From Artemia franciscana (Eukaryota > Arthropoda > Branchiopoda > Anostraca > Artemiidae): 64,000 bases of DNA. The first letter of the stretch is position 1; each line of letters opens with the position of its first letter. The translations under genes and the position numbers were made by a program. The stretch spans positions 31,964,227 through 32,028,226 of the forward strand of contig NC_088873.1 in the NCBI RefSeq assembly GCF_032884065.1, read 5' to 3'. Of the stretch, positions 34,391 to 46,855 are shown piece by piece. The notes beneath the pieces are model-generated. The model was not told where the DNA came from. It worked only from the letters and a program-made list of their open reading frames with translations, and searched no databases.

Positions 34391-37281
34391 GGCATTAAAT
34401 AAAAGATGGTAAAACATATTTTTAAATTCTAAATGCCATTATTTAAGTAAACCATTTCGTGCTTAACCACTTACATTATGAGTGTTGGGAATCCCCTTTG
34501 ACTCTGGAGGTCTCAAGGAATTTTTTTTTGATATTTGGGAGAAAATTCGAGAAACCCCAACCTCCCAAGATTCTTTAATGTGTACACGCAAGATAAAATG
34601 TGTCTATTTAAAACGTAGTGTTTCGTATCGAAGACCAGTCGGTATCATCTATACAAGAAGCATCCGAAAAGGTTGCCGAAATATGGTACGCGAGCTTAAT
34701 AACTTTGAATGTTCCCTCTTCTGGTTGAAAACCTCAGCATATTGTATCCTGTGTTTGAGTATAGAGAATGTGTTGAGGTAAATTCTATCGCTGAACAAGT
34801 TGCTGTCAACATACCTGACGCAACTCTCTAAGTTGACTTATTGAATTACATTGTACTGTAAATTATATTTCTACCCAAGATGAATAGTGTACTTGTTAAA
34901 ATTGTTTTACCCTTTTGGTTGCTTAAGCTAACGTTCCTTAACAAAGGATCCAAATTTAATTATATTCAAACTATGCTGATATTGCTTTGCTGAAGCTAAA
35001 GTAATTTCTTATCTTTCTGCTGTTCAAATTTGAATATTGACGATAGGTTTTTATCAGTCCGTTTAATTATTTTTATCTTCAGATGTAGGAATTCTATCCA
35101 TAGAATCCGGTAGCTTAAATCAGTTACTATATTCACTGCGCTGTATCAAATGCCTAAAGGCTTCGTTCGCGGTTATTAAAATTCTGCTTGAGATTTTTAA
35201 CTCGTCCTTTTAAAGTCACCTTCCCGCCTTAGGAGCTATTTCTTGCAAATGAGACTCTCTTATTTATTGATCTCTGCAATCATGAGGTTACTTCAGGTCG
35301 ATCAAGTGTGTCGTAGTGTGAGTGTACGTCTAACAAAATATACAATCAGTCAAAAATGAACATTAAAGACTTTCTAAAACTTTCTTTGTTAGGTAGAAAT
35401 TTAAACTCACCGTATTTAGAAACTAATAAAATCGTTTTATTCATTCTTTGATATTGTCTTATTACCTAAACTTTTGATCTTATATTTATGGTTTTCGAGG
35501 ATAGAATGATGTACGCAGGGCTGGCCTTTGAGAGGGAATCAGTTGATTTATCATGGTGGCTGCAATCGTATTTTTTAAGACTGGATCGTCTGAAATGTTG
35601 GGGAAGGAAAGAGGTAGTTTACCAAGTCTCCCTCTGTATCCAGTTATACTTTTCAAGTTTTTTGTTTTATCAGTTTGGACAATTCAGTCTTTCTCCAAGT
35701 CATAATAAATTAATTCTACTTTCCGGATTTAACTAGCAATTTTATTTTCATTCTCATTAGGTGCTCTGAATCAAACGCAATTTGATGTATTTTTTACAAT
35801 TTGTTTAAATTGCTGTTGTCATTACTATAGCATTATTATTAAATATTTTGGGAACATAATATGACAAATTTCAGTTTTGTGTGCAATATACCCCGAGTGC
35901 TCGTTAAAGACATATCTAAGGAATCGTTCGATCTTAAGGAGTAGGGAAGTGGTAGAATTAGGAACTTGAAGACTTGTAACTGGACCCTTTTTTCGGGGGC
36001 AGATTAATTCCTAGAAGTTTCATTCATGTCGCACAAGCTTTTTCCGAATTCAGGAGAGGTTATTGTTATAGAGAGGACATGTAGGTAAGAGCTTGGGAAG
36101 GCCTCTCAAAATGTAATTTAGAACACAGATTTATTCGTAAATTTTCATTGACCATTGACATCTGGGCCGTAATTTCTTGGGAAAAAACCCCTTACTATTA
36201 TTGAATTCTTAAATACAAGTAAAAACACCCAAGGGCGTATCCTAGGTTTTAGTTAGTGGGGTAGGGGGGTTGCAAAAAACTTATAAAAATGCATCCAATT
36301 TTTTTTATGCATTGTTGTTGCGTTTAGCGAGTCGGACACGAATTTTGGTGGCGACTTCAAACCCGTTACACCCCCTGGTTACAGCCTTAAAGCTACATTA
36401 ATATGAGGCTTTTTATAAGTTTCCAGATAGAAACACAATTTTGGTTAATCTTCAGGAGTCCGCCGGTAGGGACTGTAAAGTCCAGTGCCGTATTCTTAAC
36501 CTTCAGGAGTAGGACAAGAGTTAAAAGCTTTCATGGAGTTGGCAAGAGAGTGATAAACTCTGAATTTAAGGCAATCTAACGGCAGTGTCTCCTAGCATTT
36601 TTACTATAATAATATTAATGAATACCACGATAGTAAAGTATTTTTAAAAAATGGGTTTTTCAATTTACTTTTCAAAGTTGTTTATTTTTCTCATTCTTAT
36701 TCCTTATTTCTCATTCTTAGCTTATTCTTGGTTTCTGTCTTTTATGTTTATTTGATGTTAGATGCTGTAAACTTACCCTCTCTTAAAATAAAGAATAATG
36801 ATCTCCTGTGTCCTTCAATCCTTCTTTTTATCCAGACGTTTTCTCATGTATCCATGATAGATATTGATTGAACTTGGGATATTTTGTGTCTAAATTGGTT
36901 CTTTCGACTATAATTAGGTTTGCGAAACATAAGAAAACTAGTCTCTAAATTTTCAGTCGGCGAAAATATACAGAAATCAAATAAATACAAGGAAAACGAG
37001 ATGTGTTTGATTCTGAATATGTGATATGTTTTTAAATAGAATTATTTTTTAACGACTAGCAATCCGAAGCATAATCCAAAAGAAGTGCGATATATCTTTA
37101 ATCACTGTCTTTTTAAAGAAAAGGGGTTTTCTAACTGGGATCCAAAGTATTAATTTGCGGGAATGAGGAAAAGAAAATTGCTGTGTGCAGAAGCACATTT
37201 TCTGTTGTTGGTAGATGCCATTTTGTGTCTCTAGCTCTTTCTAATGTGCCTCAAATCCTGTATCGAGTTTAACCCCTGCGT
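34391..37281. other. Mostly unassigned; one SINE fragment
   Basis: GGGACTGTAAAGTCCAGTGC followed by CGTATTCTTAACCTT at 36,470-36,503 is the 3' end of the SINE at 34,060, in the opposite orientation. ORFs at 34,482-34,781 (99 codons, ends next to GGTAAATTC) and 35,488-35,736 are unrecognised. No other feature is supported. Confidence 0.4.
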
Positions 37282-37805
37282 AAGAAACAAAGCTCAATGA
37301 AAAAAATAGACAAAACGGGACTTTGGCCAGTAGCAAAAAGACAAAAAACCAAAACATCGCGGGTATTTCGCCTGTATAAATCGAGGCGCCATCAGCGTAA
37401 ATTAAAAAACTAAAGTAAATTAAAATACATAAAAAACCACTACCAACATTAACTACAATTGTCGAAACAGTCCACTTGGGTTACTTTTACTAATAGAGTT
37501 ACTTCGGTGAAAGCACCAAAGCAACTTCATTGAGTTTTCTCTTTGTTTCTTTGGTGCTTTCATCGAAGTAACTCTTATCAGTAACAGTAACCCAAGTGGT
37601 CTGTTGCGACAATTGTAGTTTAATATTAGTGGTGGTTTTTTATGTCTTTTAGTCTACTTCAGTTTTTTTAATCTTTGTTTCTTTTACGCTGAAGACGCCT
37701 CGTTTTTATGCAGGCGAAATATTTGCGTTTTTTTTGTCTTCTCGCTACTGGCCGAAGCTTCGTTTTGTCTGTTTTCTTCATTGAGTTTTCTATATTTGTT
37801 TCTTT
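37282..37805. mobile_element. Foldback (MITE-like) element with ~240-bp arms
   Basis: The left arm, about 37,282-37,521, and the right arm, about 37,549-37,805, are complementary. Landmarks are CTTTGGTGCTTTC / GAAAGCACCAAAG next to a 27-bp loop, CCCAAGTGG / CCACTTGGG, CAATTGT, GCCAGTAGC / GCTACTGGC and TTTTGTCT / AGACAAAA. Arm similarity is high near the loop and falls outward, with small indels. The plus-strand ORF at 37,708-37,989 starts in the right arm and is not a known protein. Confidence 0.85.
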
Positions 37806-38029
37806 GTCGTGGCTGGCCAATTCGGCTTCAGATCTTTCATTAACCCCTCAGTGCTCATTGCACCACAAGTTGTTTGCCGCGCAACCTCTTAACTGGAGCA
37901 TGTTATATTCGGATATTTGTTTTGAAGGAGAATTGTCCAAGTTTTCTAGTCGTTCTCAGGAAAGGAACAAAAGGGCAAAGTTTGGATAAACCAAAAATTT
38001 TTGAAACTAGAAGAACGACATCAAACAGT

Positions 38030-39698
38030 TCGTGGTAACGAACTGTAGTAAGGAGTGATTCGGCTCAATAGTAACCGAAACTCTAAAAAATGGAATTTTG
38101 GTACCAATAGCTACATCAAAAGAATCGCATTTTAATACTGATTGTAAATATATAAGTTCCATCAAAAGTTACGAGCCTGAGAAATTTACCTTATCTAGAA
38201 TATAGGGGAACACCCCCTAAAAGTCATACAATCTTAACGAAAATCACACCATCAGATTCAGCGTATCAGAGAACCCTATTGTAGAAGTTTCAAGCTCCTA
38301 TCTACAAAAATGTGGAATTTTGTATTTTTTGCCAGAAGGCAGATTACGGATGCGTGTTTATTTGTTTGTTGTTTTTTATCCCCCAGGGGTGATCGTATCG
38401 ACCCAGTGGTCCTAGAATGTTGCGAGAGGGCTCATTCTAACGGAAATGAAAAGTTCTAGTGCCCTTATTAAGTGACCGAAAAAATTGGAGGACACCTAGG
38501 CCCCCTCCCACGCTAATTATTTGCCCAAAGTCAACGGATTAAAATTCTGAGATAGCCATTTTATTCAGCGTAGTCGAAGAACCTTATAACTATGTCTTTG
38601 GGGACGACTTACTCCCCCACAGTCCCCGTGGGAGGGGCTACAAGTTACGAACTTTGACCAGTGCTTACATATAGTAATGGGTATTGGGAAGTGTACAGAC
38701 GTTTTCAGGGTGATTTTTTGGTGTGGGGGAGGGGTTGAGAAGAGAGGGATATGTTGAGGGAACTTTCCATCGAGGAATTTGTTATGGGGGAAGAAAATTT
38801 CCATGAAGGGAGTACAGGATTTTCTAGCATTATTAAAAAAAAACAATGAAAAAATAAATCTGAAAAAGTTTTTTCAACTGGAAGTAAGGAGCAGCATCAA
38901 AACTTAAAACGAATAGAAATTATTACAGATGGGCTCACCTCCTCCTAATACCTCGCTCTTTACGCTAAAGTATTTTTAGTAATTTCAACTATTCATTCTA
39001 CGGCTTTTGTGATTCAGGGGTCATTCTTAATGAATTAGGACAAAATTTAAGCTTTAGTGTAAAGAGCGAGGTACTCACGAGGTGGTGAACCCCCTCATAT
39101 ATGTAATAAAAACATGAGAATACAAAAGTTCGTTACGCAAGCTAATTTATAAGTTACGTATATCTTTTACTAATAAAAACATTCGTAAAAAATCAAAAGT
39201 TCTATTTGCCTTTTTAAGTAACCAAAAAATCGGAGGGCAACTAGGCTTCCTCCCCCGCTCCGTTTTTTCTCAAAATCATTCGATCAAAACTATGAGAAAG
39301 CCATTTAGCCAAAAAAATAAATATACAAATTTTGTTTTAATAATTCCTCTGCGGAGAGCCAAAATCAAAACATGCATTGATTCAAAAACGTCCAGAAATT
39401 AAATAAAAAAAAACAAGTTTCTGTTAACTGAAAGTAAGGAGCGACATTAAAACTTAAAACGAACAGAAATTACTTCGTAAATGAAAGGGGCTGCTTCCTC
39501 ATCAACGCCCCTCTCTTTACGCTAAAGTTTTTTACTGTTTTAAAAAGTAGAGTTGAGAGAAAGAGTCAAGCTTTAGCGTAAAGAGCGGGGCGTTGATGAG
39601 GAAGCAGCCCCTTTCATATACGAAGTAATTTCTGTTCGTTTTAAGTTTTAATGTCGCTCGTTACTTTCAGTAAAAAAAAACTTGTTTTTTATTTAATT
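38030..39698. mobile_element. Foldback element F, second ~1.7-kb copy
   Basis: It starts with CAAACAGTTCGTGGTAACGA and ACTGTAGTAAGGAG. The following order (GGAATTTTGGTACC, AGAATCGCATTTTAAT, GAACCCTATTGTAGAAG, GGGTGATCGTATCGACC, CCGCTC) is that of 20,994-22,687, with roughly 95 percent identity by eye and a 24-bp deletion near 38,160. The terminal hairpin has arms at about 39,397-39,530 and 39,566-39,698. The smaller inner pair (CGCTCTTTACGCTAAAG and CTTTAGTGTAAAGAGCG) lies at about 38,953-39,069. Confidence 0.78.
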
Positions 39699-39936
39699 TT
39701 TACACATCAAAACCCTCTTTCTTCTTCGCGTGTTTCAGAGGGCAATCTTATAAAACCAAAGGTTCTAAAATTAGCCGTATCTAGGGGGAACCATCTCTGA
39801 AAATCTTATGTTATTTAAAGTAGGAATAAAAAATTATTTTTTGAATAAATTATAAATTATATTGTTTAAATTTTTATCCCTTTTTTTTCTTTTTTTATGA
39901 TGAGAGATGGCTGTTTAGAGATTGTATAGTGTTTCG

Positions 39937-39973
<37 letters not shown>

Positions 39974-40145
39974 CTTTTCTTTTTTCTTTTTTTTCGTATT
40001 TCTTTGATTTTGAATGAATAGTTATCATTTATTTGTTGTAGTTTTGCTGCTGAACAGGGACATTTTAGGTCCCTAAATTGAGCAGTATATTATTGATTGT
40101 AAGTGCAATTTTAGTAATTTTTATTTGATGAAATAAACGCATACC
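39699..40145 (+). other. poly(T) tract and possible retroelement 3' UTR
   Basis: A T-run at about 39,937-39,972 continues as T/C-rich to 39,995. It is followed by a small hairpin (AGGGAC / GTCCCT, 40,056-40,074) and GATGAAATAAACGC at about 40,130. Hairpin then AATAAA is a plausible 3' end, comparable in layout to the LINE 3' UTR at 7.1-7.3 kb, but no coding part is attached. Confidence 0.3.
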
Positions 40146-41347
40146 ATTCTACTTTTCATAAACTGCATTTCCTAAATATGTCAGAATTGAATGAATTTTG
40201 GGTTATAGTTAGTCCACTATGTAAACATAATTAATAAATTGGACGACTTTAAGCCCTTTTTTTCTCCATTTTGAGCAGATGTTTGAGATAACCCCAATTT
40301 AGCCTAGTGACAAAGTCTTGGAGGCTAAGGTGCTGGGATATTGGATGCCTAGTGACAAACTTAGTCTCGAAACTGTTTATACGGCCTCTAAAGAGGCTTT
40401 CAGCCAATTTCAGAGGCATTTGAGCTGCAGGAACTTGCCCTGTCTTGCTAGAACAGGAACATCACTGTAAACCATTAGTGGTCGCACTCTCCAGTAAATA
40501 TCAAAGCGAAGAGCGTATGATAATGATCCGCTCAATCCGCTGGCGTACAGAATGTCTTCGGGACTGCTGGATTGAATATCTTAATGTCTAGACCAACTTG
40601 GTATAGGCCTAGTGGGATGCTTAACCTTTGTCACGAAGGTCAGCTGTGCAGTTCATGGATAGTTCTAAATAGGGACGTGCGTGCCGAAATCCTGAATTTT
40701 CTCGAATTTCTGGTTACATCTCATTCAAATCATCAAACAAAATTAGTTTATTATTGTTGGATCCCCCTCCCCTTAAAAATATACTGCGTACATTCTTGGT
40801 CCTTAGCGATATGGACTATTTTTTACTTGCTCTGAGGTTCTCCATAGTCTCCCATACTTCTGAAAGTGTTCCACTCATTCCCGAATTTTGCCCTTGCAAG
40901 ACGTCCGACATTCGAACTGATGTATAGAATTCCTATAGTTTACACAGTTTTATGTTATTTCAGAGTTAACGTTGTCTCTAAGTGACTTCATTTTCTTTTG
41001 TTTCTAGAAGGATCTTGCATTTAAGGCTATATCTAAATGTATCTGGAATAGAAATAGTAAACTTAACGGATACTTTTCACTTGAGAAATCTGCACACTGA
41101 GCTACAAGTCAACATCCTTTTTCAGCATTTGCACGCGTTGTGCATATATTTCAATTATCTCAAATTGACAACTATTTATAGCAATAGGTTAATTTTAGGT
41201 AAAGCAAATATGTTTTATGCAAATGAAATACAAATATTGTAAAACCTCTTATCTCTATTTAAAGAGTCAATAATCCTGAGTCAGTTAGGTACATGTGTGA
41301 CACACATTGAGTATTTGAAATGGAAGTGAAGTAGCCTATTTGCACAG
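40146..41347. other. Unassigned, upstream of the host gene exons
   Basis: I could not identify further upstream exons of the gene at 41,348-43,369, nor a promoter. GTGACAAA..TT recurs at 40,304 and 40,352 as a short local repeat. ORFs at 40,572-40,835 and 40,982-41,242 carry no motif. Confidence 0.35.
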
Positions 41348-41433
41348 GAGTATGAAAAATTTTAAGGCTACGTCATATAGGTACTTGGAGGAGGATCCTG
41401 CTTATGCCATTTATCCACCATCTTCTAGTCATG
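41348..41433 (+). CDS. Exon of a Ser/Arg-rich host protein (27+ codons)
   Basis: From the ATG at 41,352 the frame reads MKNFKATSYRYLEEDPAYAI, then YPPSSSH, and stops at a strong donor, ATG|GTAAGT, after 41,433. It leaves one base of a split codon. The next exon begins with the two bases needed, giving GCT (Ala). The ATG may be the start codon, or the exon may be internal with an acceptor at 41,346-41,347 (TTTGCACAG). Upstream frame has no stop before that AG. Codon use is less AT-biased than surroundings. The intron (41,434-42,245, 812 bp) begins GTAAGT and ends TTTTTCCAG. Confidence 0.6.
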
Positions 41434-42245
41434 GTAAGTTCTAAGACCTTTGACTAACTTCAATACGTAATCCAGTGTTACCCAGCAGAATCATAAAATT
41501 AGGCATAAAAATCTAAATAGAAGCATTGGTGTTTGGAAACCACTTTTGCCTAGAGGACACGCTATGCATATTGGGAGCCTGTGTTCTACATACTAACCTT
41601 CTCTATGTATTTATAATCAATACAAAATCGCTTAAAAATGTGCATCCCCCCTAACTTTTAATGAATTAATATTTTCTTTTTTTTAATTTTCCTTATCTGC
41701 TGGGTCCAAATTCTGTCACTGATGCTAATAGTTTTTTTTTGCGGATTTAAGCCATAACGTCCTGAAGTTCTTTACTCAGTGTCCCATACTCTATGGGATT
41801 AGTGTTAAAGTGCATCATTTCACTCATACAAATCCTATGGTTTAAGCTAAACTGTGTTAACTCGTCTTGAATAGTTGTACCAGATACTAAGTTTTTTTTT
41901 TCTTTTTTTTTTTTTTTTTACTAAGGATCTATCCCTATAGGTGTTTAAGGATTATTTCATTCTTTTGTTTGTCGATTTGTGTACACATCAAAAAATATTC
42001 TCGGTAAAAATAATTTGAATTGGATGGTGCTGTCCCAAGACTATTTCTTTTCAAGACCAGTTACTTGGAAGATGTAGATTGGAGGTTTACGTTGGTAGAC
42101 ACTCCCGTCGTCAACAAAGATAGTTACTAATGCGCATTAAGTTTTTGTCTCTTTACTGTTTCGATTTTAGTCAAGTCACATTATTTTCACCATTACTCTT
42201 TAAGATTTCTCCTCTTTGTTTAGCTTTAATAATATATTTTTCCAG

Positions 42246-43369
42246 CTGCTGGAAGTCCAGCTTTAACGCCATCTAGTCGTTTGCCAGTCAGCTCTGCCCC
42301 TCGAAGTCGTACAACTTCGGAAATTGCAACAACCAGTCCCTTAAATTGCCAACAAACGGAATCTAATTACGAACAGAGCAACCAGCGTTGGAGGGGCATA
42401 CGAAATGCTTTTTCGCGTTGGCGGCGGCATGGCTTAGAGAGTCGTTACAGCAGTCCTAGTAGCGGGGTTGCCAGTGATGATAGCTTTGGGGAGTCTCCTC
42501 TATCACCATCCAGTGTTCAAAGTGAAATATTCCCTATAACTTGTTCAAGTAGGACACGAATATTCGCACACCCTCATCGAGGCCCTGTCGTCAACCCACA
42601 AGCTAATATTTATAGTAGACTGCCACCCATACATTCAAATAAACATTTTAGTTTTGTTCGTGCTTTAAGACGCAGAAAACTCAGAGAAAAGTCAAAGTCA
42701 GATCAAGATTTACACGGTTCAAAATTGGATATTCAGCCTTTAAGTGGCAATAAAGATGATTCAGGATTGACTGTATTTGCCACCGTTCGGCTACCAAAAG
42801 ACCGCCGGGAATCTCCAAGTATTTTCTCGACGTTTTGGAACAATCGTTCACAACCAAGAAGGTGTGACACAAGTTTTAGTGCAAGTGAAACATCGACTCT
42901 TAAAGAACAAGAAAGTGACGGTACACAATTGACCCCAGTGCCGTTACCCAGAAGGGCGAGTAAAGACTCCCGCTGTGGGACTCCATTTTTAAGTTTTCGA
43001 CCTCGCTCCCGGAGTTTAGAACGCTTTTCAAGTGCACGAATTTTTCCAAGTCTTAGCGGGCTTGGCAGTTCTAATAGATCGCGATCCTTAGAAAGAAGTC
43101 AGAAATTTCAAACCGACAGAAAGGATAGTTTGACTCAGAGTTTCAGTGGACCTTTAGTGCAAAAGAAAAGATCTAAGTCGGTTGAAAATACGTGTCGTGT
43201 TTATCCTTGTGATGACCTTGGAATAAAAAGAACAAACTTTAGCAAGTTTAGCAATCCTCAAGTAAGTCATTGGAAAACTTTTTCAGAAGTATTTGCGTCT
43301 GAAAGTAGTGAGAACTTGAAAAGAGGACCTGCGTCATCAGCTATTCAGGATATTATAACAAACCATCAG
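42246..43369 (+). CDS. Large exon of an unrecognised Ser/Arg-rich protein
   Basis: This 1,124-nt exon has no stop in frame. It is bounded by a TTTTTCCAG acceptor and a CATCAG|GTAAAG donor; read-through adds nine residues to a TAG at 43,397-43,399. Joined to the 41.35-kb exon the frame is maintained, giving about 402 residues so far. The product is rich in Ser, Arg and Pro with no predicted membrane segment or catalytic domain that I recognise. It has three R-S-x-S-(L/V)-E repeats (RSRSLERF, RSRSLERS, KRSKSVEN), basic-Ser clusters of the kind bound by 14-3-3 or phosphorylated by basophilic kinases, a W-rich basic patch (QRWRGIRNAFSRWRRHG) and a PVPLPRRAS proline motif. A cytoplasmic scaffold or regulatory tail is a reasonable inference. 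The downstream exon(s) and 3' end are not identified. Confidence 0.75.
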
Positions 43370-45377
43370 GTAAAGCCTGCTTCTCTTATGAATTTTTAGG
43401 TATAAGCATTATGCAATCTTTAATATAGTCAACGATGCATTGTCGCCAATACTTTTGAAAATTCAAATTTCATGAATCAGCCATTGTTTTTCGGTCTTTT
43501 TGAAACTTTGTCAAGAAAAGAAACTTTGGTTGTATTTTATCCACTAGCGTAATTTAAGCGGAGTGGATTTAACCATAAGTCGATGCATGACCCATCTTTT
43601 ACAGTCTTCCTAAATGGGGAGGAGGAGACAAAACACGAAAAGGCACATTTATACGTTATCATTTCTATTGTTTTTGGAGGATTCCTTCAGATGGGGTTTC
43701 TGGAGGTGAGGGCGATTCCTCCATATGTCCTGATGCTGGATGCGAGGATGAGCCTGAAGTTTCTTCTGGCCATCTTCTCAAAACCAGTCAAATCGTGGTA
43801 TGCAACTGTAATCCTTAAGTCTACGTTGAAGCTTCATGACAGTCTATTATTGCTAGGCCTGTTGATATATTTTTTTAGTGTAAAAACAAAATGTCCAAAA
43901 CGGAAAAGATTTCTCTCAACCCATACCACATTGTTTGTCAAAACTATTTGAATTGGGCGGGGGGCTTTTGAAAGTGAGAACTGTCAGGAAATTTCACTAG
44001 GGCAAGTGCTATTATGGGCTTTGTTTGTGCCAAGATGTAAATGGGAATACTTTCTCATTTTTCTATTTATATCCCCCCCCATTTCACCATCCTTGCTCAC
44101 TGACCTTTCTATTTATGGTTTGAATCTCCCTCCCTCTTACCAGATGCCCTGAAGATGGAAAAACAAAACCAAACCGCAATTATCTGAATGACCCTCAAAC
44201 GGATGCTGCTACCCTCCCTCCTGGATACGGCCTTGAGTCTTGGACACTTTGCTCCTCTAAAATTTTTAACTATCCGTGCATAATCCAGAAGTCTTTTTTT
44301 GCTTTCATTGTACTTAATTTTGCGCTGTTTCTTCATAACACTGTTATTTAGGGCTTTGTAATTTTTTTCCTATGAAGCTATTTGCTCTTAAACTGCCTCT
44401 CGGATACGTTTTTGAATGGGTGTCAACGCATTTATTTCGGCTCAAATTGGCACCCTTAGTTACGAGATCGACGACAGTAAATCACGCGGGTGTGATGGGG
44501 CCTGAAGGCTTTCCCACTATGGTGCCAATTAAACGCACGGCCTAGCCTGTGATGATGAGATGATTCATGGGATGTCGGATAGTTGAATTGGAAGCTTAAT
44601 GGGATTTCTGAGTTAGTTCTATAAGCAATGATGGTTGTTTTCATTCAGAATTTATATCAAATTGACTGCTTTATAAATTATATCACGAGGAAGATCTTTT
44701 TCAGTGCCAAAATTAAGGACTGTTGTTCACCTTATCTTGCCTTTTTTCAAGTTGAAATTCTAATTTTGATTATGCAGAATTAAAGGGCGTGTTAAATGAT
44801 TCAATATCCTTTTTATTGATTGCACATAAGATGTAGGCTAGAAAATAAAGTAGCCTATGCTGTAAAATATTTACCATTAAAATACAGAATAGGCTGTAGT
44901 GCTTTATCCACGGACCCCAGTACATATACATATGCAAACAAACCTCAAAAGACGTCGTTGATCCCTTTTCGGTATAATGAGAATCATCCATCGGTTCAAT
45001 CGAATACGGGAATGCGTAGCTGGACTCTTAGTCTATTTGTTTTAAATTGACTGCTTTTAATCAAAATCACTTTAGTCAATGCCCAAAGGCGGATCATGAG
45101 CAAAATCTAAGGGGGGCAATATGATAAGGGCGTGAATAATTGACCAAATTGACAAATTTATTTTAAAAAAAGTGAAAAACAGAAAAAAACTCGGAATGAG
45201 AGCACCAGAAAAAAAATCTGGGGTGGGGGTCTGGGGTTCCCCGTCCTTCTCCTGGATCCACCAGTGTCGATGCATCGGAGCTTAAGAGGCATACATTGTT
45301 GTACGAAATATCCAACTATTGTTGTTTGGTGTCGTCTGATCTCTTCTGCTGCTTGAAAATAGCATTAAATTTAGTAG
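43370..45377. other. Intron or intergenic DNA after the host exon
   Basis: It starts with the GTAAAG donor. No exon was recognised with confidence. The ORF at 43,583-43,951 (+, 122 codons) has no known motif. Near 45,080-45,260 the text GCCCAAAGGCGGATCATGAG then GGGGGGCAATATGAT looks like another dispersed repeat. Confidence 0.35.
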
Positions 45378-45812
45378 AATAGGCTTTACATTAAACCATA
45401 TCCATCTTTCAATGACTTTGACTCGGCCATAGAAAGAAATGACACATCCCTGCTATTAGTGTCAAAATCTTCCCGGGATTTCAAAGATAAGGGATTCATT
45501 CCTTTCCAACTAGAGGTTTCGGTCATGGTGATTCTGCTAGCGACTTTTTTTGGATTTGCAACCATTTTCAAGAGGCTCCTCGGTATTTTGAAATTTTCAA
45601 AATATGTTTCTCGTAAGAAGAAATTATTTTTGGTTTGGTATGATTTAAAATTGCTATTTGTGAATCTATTTCAGATGATAAAGTTTCTTTTGACACACGT
45701 TTTAAAGTTTTTGGTTACTAGACTATGGACCGAGATTCGCTCTTCGCTTGGCTGTAGCTACAATTGCAACCTTGATCTAGATATATGCTTAAATAAATTC
45801 TTGTATTTTTAG
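45378..45812 (+). CDS. Possible exon with a transmembrane segment
   Basis: The frame is open for 435 nt after a TAG at 45,375. The first 52 residues are polar (KPYPSFNDFDSAIERNDTSL, then KSSRDFKDKGFIPF). A hydrophobic run follows (VSVMVILLATFFGFATIF), then a Lys/Leu/Phe-rich tail to TAG. It lies on the same strand 2 kb downstream of the Ser/Arg-rich exon and could be its membrane-anchoring 3' exon; an AG with phase 0 is present at 45,376-45,377, but the polypyrimidine tract is poor. The AT-rich second half may be non-coding. Opposite-strand reading of 61 codons exists too. Confidence 0.3.
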   Translation, partial: NRLYIKPYPSFNDFDSAIERNDTSLLLVSKSSRDFKDKGFIPFQLEVSVMVILLATFFGFATIFKRLLGILKFSKYVSRKKKLFLVWYDLKLLFVNLFQMIKFLLTHVLKFLVTRLWTEIRSSLGCSYNCNLDLDICLNKFLYF

Positions 45813-46855
45813 ATTAAGGGATTTACGTGGTGTTTTTTACTCTGAAAATGATGATCGATAGTGGTAAATTGGCTGCCAAAAGAGACAACAAAGTGTACAT
45901 TCTGCTATGTTTGTTCCTTTTTCAACTAAAAGTAATCAGGATCAAAAATAAATGAGATTTTCCCCAAGGGTTAGCTTGGAAGACCTCCCGAAGGTGTTAT
46001 TCGTGCACGTTTTTCGTTTTAATATTGTTATGTACTATCCTTTGATGGTCCAAGTTGAAAAAATCTACTGATTTTTTTCAATCCCTTCCTCCTCCCCACT
46101 CCATCACTTCTTGATAGTTTCATTTCATACGTCCAACCACTCTTGAGATATTAAACATCCATTTTACTAACGCTTATATCCCTTTTTGGTTTGATTCTTA
46201 AAATTTTAATCAGAAGTTGTTAGCCCATGCACAGACTAATCTTTATGTCATCAAATATAGTTGACGATAAGTTTCACAATGTTAAAGTACATGTTTTAGG
46301 TTTTACTATTGCTCTTTACTTTCGTTTGAAAGCCCCATCTCAAAATAATCCATGAATTTATTGTAGTTCATCATTTTCCGCTCCAACAACAGTAGTGTTA
46401 GGGTTCCAGACACGAGGGATACACCCATGTTTAGGCATTCGGGTCATTGACCTACTGACACGAGTATACTGTACGAGCGATACATCATTAGCATAATACA
46501 GTTGGTATATCATTTTCAAATACTTATCTGAACATGATTAACTAAAGAAAGTAAATCATTTCATTTGATTTCAAATTGGACTAATAGAATAGTATTGAAC
46601 CTTATATGACAGTATCTATAACATTGGTATATCTATGTGCATATTGTAACCGCTTGTATCATAATTTACCATGGGAATGAGTGCTTATGCCAAAACTTCT
46701 TTTAGAAGGGACTTATGGTCACCCATGTCCCACCTCCAAGGGACTCCCAATACCCTTCCCCCAACTTTTTGGCCTCTCCCCTTTTTCGATATTTTTCGTA
46801 GTCCAGAGTTGTATTTTTCTTAACGACATTTTAACTATTTTTTCTTTAACGACAT
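45813..46855. other. Flank shared by both Helitron copies
   Basis: From 46,176 on, this sequence is repeated at 57,367. It holds a single unit of the tandem repeat seen at 19.7-20.6 kb (about 46,085-46,165) and a tail fragment of element F (GTTTTAGGTTTTACTATTGC, then TCTTTACTTTCGTTTGAAAG at 46,290-46,330). No gene is supported. Confidence 0.45.

Noticed and set aside
40572..41242. Upstream exons of the host gene
   Set aside because: ORFs lack clear splice borders in the right phase and have no motif; kept as unassigned.
43583..43951. 122-codon ORF after the host exon
   Set aside because: No domain, AT-driven hydrophobic composition and no consistent splice signals.
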